Assembly (NCBI RefSeq): GCF_022347545.1
Contig: NZ_JAKREW010000002.1
Coordinates: 124,001-188,000 of the forward strand
DNA length: 64,000 bases
Source: Terribium retamae
GTDB lineage: Bacteria; Pseudomonadota; Alphaproteobacteria; Rhizobiales; Rhizobiaceae
Reading direction: 5' to 3'
The notes under the pieces are model-generated. The model made no database searches and was not told where the DNA came from. It was given only the letters and a program-made list of their open reading frames with translations. The number at the start of each line of letters is the position of its first letter. Position 1 is the first letter of the stretch. Of the stretch, positions 8,715 to 17,369 are shown piece by piece. A program made the translations under genes and the position numbers.

Positions 8715-8771
8715 GCGCGACTATCCATCCACGCCTCATCGCGCAGCGGCAACCAAGCTGACGGCACGGTC

Positions 8772-9947
8772 ATGTTGAATATTCTCTACCTGGTCCATGA
8801 TCTTTGCGACCCGGCGGTGCGTCGGCGCGTAACGATGCTCCAGACCGGCGGTGCCACGGTGACCCTAGCCGGCTTCCGGCGCGCCGAGACCGTTCCGGAT
8901 TTCGGTGGCCTGACGCCAATCGATCTTGGAACCACCGCCGACCGCGCGTTTGCGCAGCGCCTCGCTGCGGTAGCGAAGGCGGCATTGTCTCTGGGATCCA
9001 GCCTCGCCGGCATCCGCAAACCGGATGTCATCATCGGCCGCAATCTCGAAATGTTGGCCTTGGCCAACAGGGCGCGCAGCCTTTTCGGTGGCTCGGCCCC
9101 GATCGTCTATGAATGCCTCGACATTCATCGGCTTCTTCTGGACCAGGGCGCCATCGGCCGAACACTGCGAGGTGCCGAACGTTTCTTCAGCCGCAACACG
9201 CAATTGTTGCTGACCAGTTCACCGGCTTTCCTGCGCGACTATTTCGAAGCCTACGGCCAGATCAGGGTACCGGCCGTATTGCTGCAGAACAAGATTCTCG
9301 ATCTGAGCGGAAAACCACCTCAGCAAGCGAAGCCCCCGGTCCTGCCGACAGAAGGCGAACCATGGAGAATCGCCTGGTTTGGCGCACTTCGTTGCGCCAA
9401 GTCGCTTCAATTGCTGGCTGATTTCACACGTCGGATGCAGGGCCGTTTCGAAGTGATCTTGCGCGGCCGCCCGGCTCGCACCGAATTCGACGACTTCGAC
9501 GGCTTCGTCCGTGCGGAACCCTACCTCTTCTTCGAGGGGGCCTACCGCAATCCTGAAGACCTCGCCGCAATCTATGGAGAAGTGCATTTCTGCTGGGCGA
9601 TCGATTTTTTCGAAGAAGGCCTGAACTCGAGCTGGCTGCTGCCCAACCGGCTTTATGAAGGCTGTCGTTTTGGCGCCGTGCCGATAGCCATGAAGGGCAC
9701 GGAGACTGCGCGTTTCCTCGCTGATCGCCATATCGGCCTCACGCTCGACGAGCCGTCGGTCGAGAACCTTTCTGAAGTGTTGGCGGGCATCGATACCGAG
9801 ACCTATCTCGCTCAACGCGGCAGGATCACCGCCCAGGATCTCGGCATGTGGATTTGCAACCCGGCTGATTGCCAGGGCCTCGTCGACCGGCTTGGCCGCC
9901 TCGTCGGTTCGGAACGTCAGAACGTCTTGCTGGAGGTTGCGGCATGA
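8772..9947 (+). CDS. exoL: ExoL, succinoglycan glycosyltransferase
   Basis: ExoL adds the third sugar of the repeat unit. The 391-residue protein is a GT-B-like glycosyltransferase: it opens with LNILYLVHDLCDPAVRRRV, has the mid-domain KPDVIIGRNLEMLALA and YECLDIHR, and in the second half WRIAWFGALRC and FEEGLNSSWLLPNRLYEGC, the sugar-nucleotide binding region. Its stop overlaps the exoA start in an ATGA, so translation of the two is likely coupled. No strong Shine-Dalgarno precedes the ATG. Length fits ExoL (about 400). Confidence 0.9.
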   Translation: MLNILYLVHDLCDPAVRRRVTMLQTGGATVTLAGFRRAETVPDFGGLTPIDLGTTADRAFAQRLAAVAKAALSLGSSLAGIRKPDVIIGRNLEMLALANRARSLFGGSAPIVYECLDIHRLLLDQGAIGRTLRGAERFFSRNTQLLLTSSPAFLRDYFEAYGQIRVPAVLLQNKILDLSGKPPQQAKPPVLPTEGEPWRIAWFGALRCAKSLQLLADFTRRMQGRFEVILRGRPARTEFDDFDGFVRAEPYLFFEGAYRNPEDLAAIYGEVHFCWAIDFFEEGLNSSWLLPNRLYEGCRFGAVPIAMKGTETARFLADRHIGLTLDEPSVENLSEVLAGIDTETYLAQRGRITAQDLGMWICNPADCQGLVDRLGRLVGSERQNVLLEVAA

Positions 9948-10993
9948 ATGCCGTCGACACCGATATTCCCGCAAACCAGGCGAATGCGGAGCCGCAAACC
10001 AGCGTCGGCAAGGCCGGCCGTTGCATGGTTGTGATCCCCTGTCTGAACGAAACAAGGCATATCGCGGCCCTGCTCGGCGAGCTGGCAGAACCGGCGGAAC
10101 GCAACGACCTGCGTATTGTCGTCGCCGATGGCGGTAGCACGGATGGTACGCGCGACATCGTGCGCGAGATTGCCAGCAAGAACCCGCGCGTCCTGCTGCT
10201 CGACAACCCGCGACGTCTACAGAGTGCGGCGGTCAATTTGGCTGTCGCAACCTATGGCGACGAAGTCGATCTTTTCATCCGAATCGATGCACATGGCGGC
10301 TATCCGGCAGATTATTGCGACCGCCTGATCGAAGAGGCCTCCACCACCGGCGCTGATTCGGTGGTCGTCTCCATGGCGACCAAGGGGTTCGGGCTGTTCC
10401 AGAAGGCGACCGCGGTCGCCCAGAATTCAAAACTGGGCAATGGTGGCTCACCGCACCGCGAGGGCGCTCCCGGGCACTGGACAGACCACGGCCACCACGC
10501 GCTGATGCGTGTCGAGGCCTTCCGGGCCGTCGGTGGTTATGACGAAAGCTTCAGCCACAACGAGGATGCCGAATTGGACTATCGGCTGCGCGCCGGAGGT
10601 TACCGCATCTGGATGACCGACAAGACGTTCATGACCTACTACCCGCGTGAGTCGGCAACCGCATTGTTCCGTCAATATCTCGGTTACGGCCGAGGCCGGG
10701 CGCGCAACATTCTCAAACACCGCACAAAGCTGAAGCTGAGACAAGCTCTTCCGCTGCTGGTTTTCCCGGTTGTCGTCGGCGCCTCGCTGGCATTCCTCAG
10801 CCTGTCGGCACTTGTGCCCGCCGGCCTTTGGATTGCCGCCTGTCTTGCCTATGGAGCCTGGATGGCGATCGGGCAGCGCAATCCCTATGGCCTGCTCGCG
10901 AGCCTCTCGGCCATGATCATGCACTTCGCCTGGTCGATGGGCTTCTGGCTGCAGGTGCTGGGTTCCTGGAAACGCGGAGCGGCGACACCATGA
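9944..10993 (+). CDS. exoA: ExoA, succinoglycan beta-1,3-glucosyltransferase (GT2, membrane-anchored)
   Basis: ExoA adds the second sugar, glucose, to the galactose primer. The 349-residue enzyme has VIPCLNETRHI, VVADGGSTDGT, the metal-binding region FIRIDAHGGYP, and SHNEDAELDYRLR. The C-terminal 80 residues hold two or three hydrophobic helices (LPLLVFPVVVGASLAFL and following), anchoring it at the inner membrane. GGAGG lies 7 nt before the ATG inside exoL. It overlaps exoM by 4 bp (ATGA), within a tightly coupled exoL-A-M-O run. Confidence 0.94.
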   Translation: MNAVDTDIPANQANAEPQTSVGKAGRCMVVIPCLNETRHIAALLGELAEPAERNDLRIVVADGGSTDGTRDIVREIASKNPRVLLLDNPRRLQSAAVNLAVATYGDEVDLFIRIDAHGGYPADYCDRLIEEASTTGADSVVVSMATKGFGLFQKATAVAQNSKLGNGGSPHREGAPGHWTDHGHHALMRVEAFRAVGGYDESFSHNEDAELDYRLRAGGYRIWMTDKTFMTYYPRESATALFRQYLGYGRGRARNILKHRTKLKLRQALPLLVFPVVVGASLAFLSLSALVPAGLWIAACLAYGAWMAIGQRNPYGLLASLSAMIMHFAWSMGFWLQVLGSWKRGAATP

Positions 10994-11946
10994 CCCCCCG
11001 CGATCACCCTTCTTCACCAGCTATTCGGGTCGATGTGTGCGTATGCACCTACCGCAGGCCATATCTCGCGGAAACCCTGCGCTCGCTCGCCGCTCTCAAA
11101 CTCCCGGCCAACGCCGCGGCGCGCATCATCGTCAGCGATAACGACGCAACGCCCACCGCCCAGGAGCTAACCTCGTCCCTCGCTGCGTCGTTGCCTTTCG
11201 AGGTGACATACATCCATTGTCCGGCATCCAACATCTCGCTGGCGCGCAACGCCTGCCTGGAAGCCGCCAGCGGCGATTTCCTCGCTTTCGTCGATGATGA
11301 TTCGGTCGTGACGCCGCAATGGTTGGCGGCGCTGATCGGGACCGCCGAGACCACCGGTGCGGATGCCGTGCTCGGCCCCGTGCAGTCCGTCTACGCGCCG
11401 ACGGCTCCCAGCTGGATGCGTCGCGGCGATTTCCATTCGACCAATCCGGTCTGGGTCGATGGGCAGATTCGCACCGGCTATAGCGGCAACGTGCTTCTGC
11501 GCCGGACCTCGCCACATGTCGATGGCCGGCGCTTCAACCTTGCGCTCGGCAAAACCGGCGGGGAGGATACCGAATACTTTTCGCAACTTCACGCGGATGG
11601 TGGACAGATCGCCTTCGCCTCGGACGCCACCGTGCTCGAACCGGTGACCGAGAGCCGCGCCCAGTTCCAATGGCTGGCCAAGCGCCGCTTCCGTTCCGGC
11701 CAGACCCACGGCAGGCTGCTCGCCAGCCAACTGCCGGGCCGACGGCCGGCGCAGATCGGGCTGGCAGCAGCCAAGGCCGCCTATTGCTTTGCCGGCGCGG
11801 CGGCACTTGTCGCGATCCCGCATAAGCGCAATCGCCAGATGCTGCGCGGCATCATGCATGTCGGCGCCGTCAGCGGCCTGCTCGGTGTCCGCGAAATCCG
11901 CCTCTACGGCGACGAGCCGGCGGGAGGGCATACCCATGCAGCGTGA
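10990..11946 (+). CDS. exoM: ExoM, succinoglycan beta-1,4-glucosyltransferase (GT2)
   Basis: ExoM adds the fourth sugar of the repeat unit. The 318-residue GT2 protein shows VDVCVCTYRRPYLAETL, RIIVSDNDAT, SLARNACLEAASGDFLAFVDDDS with its DDD metal site, and GKTGGEDTEYF. A short hydrophobic stretch near residue 260 (AYCFAGAAALVAI) may touch the membrane. The start is fixed by the ATGA overlap with exoA; the 3' end overlaps exoO by 11 bp. Confidence 0.93.
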   Translation: MTPRDHPSSPAIRVDVCVCTYRRPYLAETLRSLAALKLPANAAARIIVSDNDATPTAQELTSSLAASLPFEVTYIHCPASNISLARNACLEAASGDFLAFVDDDSVVTPQWLAALIGTAETTGADAVLGPVQSVYAPTAPSWMRRGDFHSTNPVWVDGQIRTGYSGNVLLRRTSPHVDGRRFNLALGKTGGEDTEYFSQLHADGGQIAFASDATVLEPVTESRAQFQWLAKRRFRSGQTHGRLLASQLPGRRPAQIGLAAAKAAYCFAGAAALVAIPHKRNRQMLRGIMHVGAVSGLLGVREIRLYGDEPAGGHTHAA

Positions 11947-12898
11947 TGTCAGCTTCATCATCGCCGCCTACAACGCCGAGGCCTCGATCGGGCGCGCCAT
12001 CGAGAGCGCGCTTGCGCAGCGCGATGTCTCCATCGAAATCATCGTCGTGGATGACAGATCCGGCGACCGCACGGTTGAGATCGCACGCGCCTTTCCGCCC
12101 GAACAGGTCAAGGTCATTGCACTGGATCAGAACCGCGGCCCCGGCGGCGCGCGCAATGCCGGGCTGGAAGCTGCACGGGGCCGGTGGGTCGCGGTGCTCG
12201 ATTCCGACGACACTGTGCATCCGGAGCGCCTGCAGCGCATGATCGCAAGAGCCGAAGGTCGGCAGGCACAGGTCGCTGTCGACAATCTCGAAGTGGTCCG
12301 CGACGCCGCAGGCATTCGCGAAGCGATGTTCGAAACAAAGCAGCTCGAGGCCCATCCGGAACTCACGCTGGCCGATTTCATTGCTGCCAACATCATGTTC
12401 GAAGCCACTTTCTCCTTCGGTTACATGAAACCGATCTTCGAGCGGCGCTTTCTGGAGCAGCACGGGCTACGTTACGACGAAGGCCTGCGCATAGGCGAGG
12501 ATTACATCTTCCTGGCTTCGACCCTGGCTAAGGGCGGCCGCTGCGTCATCGAGCCGAGTGTCGGTTACGCTTATCACATCCGTGAAGGTTCGATTTCGCG
12601 GGTGCTGGAACTGCATCATGTCGAGGCGATGCTGAAGGCCGATGCCGTCTTTCTTGAACAGCATATCCTCGATCCGCGTTCGGCTGCTGCACAGACACGC
12701 CGCACCCGTAGCCTCAGACAGGCAGCTTCCTTCCTCAAGCTGGTCCATCATTTGAAGGCACGCGCACCTGTCCATGCTGTGGTCACGGCGCTGCGTGATC
12801 CGGCAGCACTTCGGCATCTGGGCATGCCGATCGCCGCAAGGTTGCGCCGTCTGGCCACCACCTTCCAACCTGGCCGGGCGCCATCGGAAGCCGGCTGA
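11936..12898 (+). CDS. exoO: ExoO, succinoglycan beta-1,6-glucosyltransferase (GT2)
   Basis: ExoO adds the fifth sugar, beginning the side chain. The 320-residue product has VSFIIAAYNAEASIGRAIE, IIVVDDRSGD, GPGGARNAGLEAARG, VLDSDDTVHPER and LRIGEDYIFLAST, closely parallel to ExoU and ExoW here. GGAGG stands 9 nt before the ATG. It overlaps the end of exoM and is followed by exoN after 54 bp. Confidence 0.92.
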   Translation: MQRDVSFIIAAYNAEASIGRAIESALAQRDVSIEIIVVDDRSGDRTVEIARAFPPEQVKVIALDQNRGPGGARNAGLEAARGRWVAVLDSDDTVHPERLQRMIARAEGRQAQVAVDNLEVVRDAAGIREAMFETKQLEAHPELTLADFIAANIMFEATFSFGYMKPIFERRFLEQHGLRYDEGLRIGEDYIFLASTLAKGGRCVIEPSVGYAYHIREGSISRVLELHHVEAMLKADAVFLEQHILDPRSAAAQTRRTRSLRQAASFLKLVHHLKARAPVHAVVTALRDPAALRHLGMPIAARLRRLATTFQPGRAPSEAG

Positions 12899-12952
12899 CG
12901 AACCACTTTTGAAATTGGGCGGAGGGGCTCAATTGCAAACAGGGATAACGTG

Positions 12953-13849
12953 ATGAAAAAGGTAAGAAAAGCGGTGATACCGGTTGCCGGTTTGGGCACG
13001 CGGTTCCTGCCGGCCACAAAGGCGATGCCGAAGGAAATGCTGACGGTGGTGGACCGTCCCGTCGTGCAATATGCGGTCGACGAGGCGCTGGAAGCCGGCA
13101 TCGAACACATCGTCTTCGTCACTGGCCGCAACAAGCATGTGATCGAGGATTATTTCGACATCCAGCCCGAACTCGTCGAGACACTGACGCGCTCCGGCAA
13201 GAACGAGCAGCTTGCATCGCTCTCCCGCCTGCAGCCGCAGCCGGGCACGATTTCCTTCACTCGCCAGCAGGCGCCGCATGGCCTTGGTCACGCAGTTTGG
13301 TGTGCCCGCGACATCGTCGGCGACGAGCCCTTCGCCCTGTTGCTGCCCGACATGGTCTCGTTCGGCGATCGCGGCTGCCTGGCCGGCGCCATGGATCTCT
13401 ATCGTGAAACCGGCGGCAACGTCGTCGCGGTCGAGCAATGCGATCCGCTGGAGACCGGCAGCTACGGCATCGTCGGCAAGGGCGCCAGCGTCGGTACAGG
13501 CTTTACCATCACCGAAATGGTGGAAAAACCGGCACCGGAAGCAGCACCTTCCAACCACTACATCAACGGCCGCTATGTGCTGCAGCCGGAGATCTTCGAC
13601 ATCCTCAGCACACAGGAACGTGGCGCCGGCAACGAGATCCAGCTCACCGACGCCATGGTCCGCCTGTCGGAGAGCCAGAAATTCTATGCCTCTCCATTTG
13701 AGGGCCGCATGTTCGATTGTGGCTCGAAGGACGGCTTCATCCAGGCCAATGTCGCCTTCGCGCTCGCGCGCAAGGATATCTGCGACCTGGTGTTCGAACC
13801 GATCGAGGAAATGATCGCTTCGCAGGCACGCCGCAGCCGCGCTGCCTGA
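12953..13849 (+). CDS. exoN: ExoN, UTP-glucose-1-phosphate uridylyltransferase
   Basis: Makes UDP-glucose from UTP and glucose-1-phosphate, the donor for six or seven sugars of each repeat and the substrate of ExoB. The 298-residue GalU-type enzyme opens [21 protein letters not shown], with GLGTRF at 13-18 as the nucleotide-binding loop, then [28 protein letters not shown] and MVEKP. A GTG sits one codon before the chosen ATG; GGGA upstream serves either. A strong hairpin terminator follows, before exoP. Confidence 0.94.
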   Translation: MKKVRKAVIPVAGLGTRFLPATKAMPKEMLTVVDRPVVQYAVDEALEAGIEHIVFVTGRNKHVIEDYFDIQPELVETLTRSGKNEQLASLSRLQPQPGTISFTRQQAPHGLGHAVWCARDIVGDEPFALLLPDMVSFGDRGCLAGAMDLYRETGGNVVAVEQCDPLETGSYGIVGKGASVGTGFTITEMVEKPAPEAAPSNHYINGRYVLQPEIFDILSTQERGAGNEIQLTDAMVRLSESQKFYASPFEGRMFDCGSKDGFIQANVAFALARKDICDLVFEPIEEMIASQARRSRAA

Positions 13850-13877
13850 CGGAAGACTAAGACGAACGTAACGACGC

Positions 13878-13909
13878 GCCACGGCCATTTTGGCCGTGGC
13901 CGGCTTTTT
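13878..13909 (+). terminator. Rho-independent terminator after exoN
   Basis: GCCACGGCCA and TGGCCGTGGC form a perfect 10-bp stem with a TTT loop, followed four bases later by TTTTT. It lies between exoN and exoP, which suggests exoP is at least partly transcribed on its own. Confidence 0.8.
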
Positions 13910-13937
13910 CATTTCGCGACGGAGCGCCGGAGCAGCC

Positions 13938-16292
13938 ATGAACCAGGGAAGTTATCCGTTGAAACCCATGTCCTCGGAAGATTCATCGGACTTCATCGAT
14001 CTCGACGCCCTCCTGGCGGCGGCACGCCGGCAAGCCCGGCTGGTCGGCCTGTTCGGCTTGATCGGTCTGGTCCTGGGTGTGGTCTACCTCGTGGCGACGC
14101 CGCCGCAATACACGTCGGGAACGCGAATTCTCCTGGATGACAGCCTGACCCGCTTCGCCGAGGACAAGCCGACGCCGCCGGCGGGTCCTCAGGCTGACGC
14201 CATGGTGTCGTCGGAGGTCGAAATCCTCAAATCCAGCCGCCTCGCCCGCGCCGTCGTGCTGGCGGAAAAACTCCAGGACAACGAAGCGTTCCTCAACCCG
14301 CCGCGCTCGCCGCTCAGCGCGCTGAAAGCCACGATCAAGAGCATAGCCGGCTTCTTCTCGTCCTCGTCCGAGGGTGAGCCCGGCTCGGTGCAGGACGCCA
14401 AGATCGGCCGCGCCATTGGCATTCTCCAGGATGGAGTCCATGCCGAGCGCGTGGGCCGCAGCTTCGTCATCGACCTGTCCTACACCGCACCGGATCCCAA
14501 GCTGGCCGGCTCGATCGCACGCGCCTATGCCAATGCCTATCTTTCCGACCACCTCGATGCCAACTTCGACGCCACCCAGCGAGCCACGGTATGGCTGCAG
14601 AGCAGGCTCGACGAATTGCGGGAGAACTCGCAGAAAGCAGCTCTCGAGGTCGAACAATTCCGCGCTGCCAACGGGCTGACCGCCGCGCGCGGTGAACTGA
14701 TGTCGGAACAGCAGCTGTCCGATCTCAACAAGCAGCTCATCCTGGCACAGGCCGACACCGCCAATGCGCTGGCCCGCTACAACCAGTTCAAGGCGATCGT
14801 CGACAGCGGACCCGAGAACGCAGTCAAGAACGCCACCATCCCGCAGGAAAAGGGCGCCAGCGGCCAGAACAGCGCCGCCATCAACGACATGAAGACGCGC
14901 TACCTCAGCGTCAGCAAGCGCGAGCAGGACATTTCCAGCCGCTTTGGCGAGGACCATCCACAAGCGGTGGCGCTGCGTGCCGAACAAGTCAACCTGACCA
15001 ACCAGATTTACGCCGAGCTTCAGCGGCTCACGGAGAGCTACCGTAACGAATACCAGGTTGCGAAATCGCGCGAGGATTCGTTGCGCAGCAATGTCGGCGA
15101 CCTGGCCGGGCAGAACTCCCAGACAGGCAGCGCGCAGGTAAAGCTGCGCGATCTGGAGCAGAAATCCCAGGCGCTCAACACGCTCTATCAGGCCTTCCTG
15201 GCACGCTATGAGCAAGCCGCACAGCAGCGCTCGTTCCCGATCGCCGAAGCCCGTGTCATTTCCACCGCCGGCAATCCGACCTCGGCCTCCAGCCCGCGCA
15301 AGACGATGGTGCTTGGCCTTTCGCTGGTGCTCGGCCTGTTCGCCGGCGCGGCCGCCGGCGCGCTGCAGGAATTCCGCGAGCGCTTCTTCCGCACGGGCGA
15401 CGACGTACGCGACGCCCTCGACCTGAACTTCCTCGGCTACCTGCCTCTGATCGGCGGGCGCTTCGCCGATGCAAAACCGCGGGCTCAGCCCTCCGCCGAC
15501 GCGCTGGCTGCGAATTCTTCCGGCCCAGAGACCGTCACCCCCCGAATTCTCAGGGTGGCGATCAACCAGCCCGCTTCTTCCTTTGCCGAGACGCTGCGCA
15601 ACGTCAAACTGGCCAGCGACGTCGTCCTGCACCGAGCCAACGGCAAGGTCATCGGCTTCGTCTCCGTGCTGCCGCGCGAAGGCAAGACGACCACCGCCGC
15701 CAATTTCGCCGGACTGCTCGCTGCCAATGGCGCACGAACCCTGCTGATCGATGCCGACTTGCGCAATCCCGGCCTCAGCCGAGGCCTGTCGCTGACGCCC
15801 GACAAGGGTCTGGTCGAGGCCCTTGTCGGCGAGCATCGCTGGCAGAGCGCATGTCTTGTCGACCGCAAGACCAAGCTGGTCATCCTGCCCGCCGTGGTAC
15901 GTCGGCGTCTGTCACACACCAGCGAACTCATTTCGGGGCCGGCGATGGCCGCCCTGCTGGAAGAGGCACGCAAGTCCTTTGACTATGTCGTGGTCGACCT
16001 GCCGCCACTCGGGCCGGTGGTCGATGCCAAGGCTTTCGCCCCGCTGGCAGACGGTTTCGTTCTGGTTGCCGAATGGGGTGCCACGCCACGCCTTCTTGTG
16101 CGCTCTGCCCTGCAGGCCGACCGCCAGATTGCGGCAAAGACGCTTGGCGTGGTGCTGAACCGCACCGACATGAAAAAGCTGGCGAGCTACGGCATGTTCG
16201 GTGCCGCCGAACAGTATCTCGACCGCTACGCGTCCTACTATGTCGAACAGACAGTGACGGAGCAGGAGCCGAACCGCACGGAGCCCGCCTGA
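13938..16292 (+). CDS. exoP: ExoP, chain-length regulator / bacterial tyrosine kinase-like protein
   Basis: ExoP sits in the inner membrane and governs polymerisation, chain length and export. The 784 residues comprise an N-terminal Wzz domain with a first membrane helix (about 35-54), a long periplasmic coiled-coil region, a second helix near 457-478, and a cytoplasmic P-loop ATPase: REGKTTTAANF (Walker A, GKTTT at 582-586), LLIDADLRNP (Walker A'), YVVVDLPP (Walker B). The C terminus carries a small tyrosine cluster (QYLDRYASYY) suited to autophosphorylation. The ATG at 13938 follows CGGAG by 6 nt. It converges on the phosphatase gene after 43 bp. Length matches ExoP (about 786). Confidence 0.95.
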   Translation: MNQGSYPLKPMSSEDSSDFIDLDALLAAARRQARLVGLFGLIGLVLGVVYLVATPPQYTSGTRILLDDSLTRFAEDKPTPPAGPQADAMVSSEVEILKSSRLARAVVLAEKLQDNEAFLNPPRSPLSALKATIKSIAGFFSSSSEGEPGSVQDAKIGRAIGILQDGVHAERVGRSFVIDLSYTAPDPKLAGSIARAYANAYLSDHLDANFDATQRATVWLQSRLDELRENSQKAALEVEQFRAANGLTAARGELMSEQQLSDLNKQLILAQADTANALARYNQFKAIVDSGPENAVKNATIPQEKGASGQNSAAINDMKTRYLSVSKREQDISSRFGEDHPQAVALRAEQVNLTNQIYAELQRLTESYRNEYQVAKSREDSLRSNVGDLAGQNSQTGSAQVKLRDLEQKSQALNTLYQAFLARYEQAAQQRSFPIAEARVISTAGNPTSASSPRKTMVLGLSLVLGLFAGAAAGALQEFRERFFRTGDDVRDALDLNFLGYLPLIGGRFADAKPRAQPSADALAANSSGPETVTPRILRVAINQPASSFAETLRNVKLASDVVLHRANGKVIGFVSVLPREGKTTTAANFAGLLAANGARTLLIDADLRNPGLSRGLSLTPDKGLVEALVGEHRWQSACLVDRKTKLVILPAVVRRRLSHTSELISGPAMAALLEEARKSFDYVVVDLPPLGPVVDAKAFAPLADGFVLVAEWGATPRLLVRSALQADRQIAAKTLGVVLNRTDMKKLASYGMFGAAEQYLDRYASYYVEQTVTEQEPNRTEPA

Positions 16293-16335
16293 TCCGGTGA
16301 CAGGAAGCGCTGCATATCCGGCCCGTCGGTTGCCC

Positions 16336-17130
16336 TCAACCTTCCTGAGGCAAGTTGCTGAAGTAGCGCCCCTTGTCCTGCCAGATGCGCAGCGCCGTCA
16401 GCCTGCCGCTGAAGAAGGCTCCGGTGTCGAGGTTGACGCGCATGCCTTCGCGGCCGGCTTCCTCGACCGGCGTATGGCCGTGAACCACATAGCGCGAAAG
16501 CAGATGCGCGCGCTCGAAAAAGGCCGAGCGGATGAAGACGAGATCCTCGTCCGTCTGCTTGTCCAGTGGGATGTCTGGCCGCACACCGGCATGGACAAAA
16601 ATATATCGCGGCGTTTCGACCAGCACCGGCATCGAGCGCAGCAGCGCAAAATGGGCCGGCGGTATCGATCTGCGGATTGCATCGTCGACCTGCTCTGCGT
16701 CGCGGAAGATCTCGATCAGCCGCCGATGATCAATCCCGTAAGAGTGCAGGGTACTCTCCGCCCCCATGCGCAACCAGGCAGTGAGACTGGAGCGGCCTTC
16801 CAGATAGTCCAGCATGGCAAGCTCGTGATTGCCGGCCAGGCAGATGCGCTCCACGCCGATTGGCGGAGGCGCCGCGAGATGGTCGAGCACCTGGGCGGAT
16901 GCTGGCCCACGGTCGACATAGTCGCCCAGCATGATGATAAGCGCGCGCCCAGGCAACGCCGAAGCGTCGCGGACGATAGCGTCTTCCAAAGCCAGAAGCT
17001 CGCTCAGGCAGCCGTGAACGTCCCCCACCGCATAAACGGCGGTACCGGCCATATCGAGGCGCAGGCGCGGCAGACGCGGCCGGGCGCCACCCGCCTTCAG
17101 GCCGAGAATGCGTCCGACACGCTTGATCAT
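16336..17130 (-). CDS. Calcineurin-like serine/threonine protein phosphatase
   Basis: A 264-residue metallophosphoesterase of the PPP type. The dinuclear-metal signature is complete: GDVHG (36-40), GDYVDRG (69-75), GNHE (100-103) and later VVHGHTP. Such proteins dephosphorylate phosphoproteins or dinucleotide substrates in the cytoplasm; no signal or membrane segment is visible. The ATG at 17130 is used because the 20 residues upstream lack family character. It lies tail to tail with exoP and head to head with exoH, so it is enclosed by exo genes. Action on ExoP would be a conjecture from position; PPP enzymes usually act on Ser/Thr. Confidence 0.85.
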   Translation of the reverse strand: MIKRVGRILGLKAGGARPRLPRLRLDMAGTAVYAVGDVHGCLSELLALEDAIVRDASALPGRALIIMLGDYVDRGPASAQVLDHLAAPPPIGVERICLAGNHELAMLDYLEGRSSLTAWLRMGAESTLHSYGIDHRRLIEIFRDAEQVDDAIRRSIPPAHFALLRSMPVLVETPRYIFVHAGVRPDIPLDKQTDEDLVFIRSAFFERAHLLSRYVVHGHTPVEEAGREGMRVNLDTGAFFSGRLTALRIWQDKGRYFSNLPQEG

Positions 17131-17369
17131 CTCGCGTTTTTCATGATTGCCCGGACCTTGGCAATGGCCCGGCCAGCACCCTGCCTCCATGCTGCTGTGT
17201 CAACCGGGGCCGTAATTCGTGAAGTCGTCAAACGGTCTGAACCCCTTAATACCACGCCCGGGCTTTATACAACGCCCGCTTATCGATGCGTCTCTGTGCT
17301 TCGCCTCCTGAGAGACCGCACCGCTCGCCGCTCCATCACGCGGAGCCGATCACGTCGAGGAGACGAATT

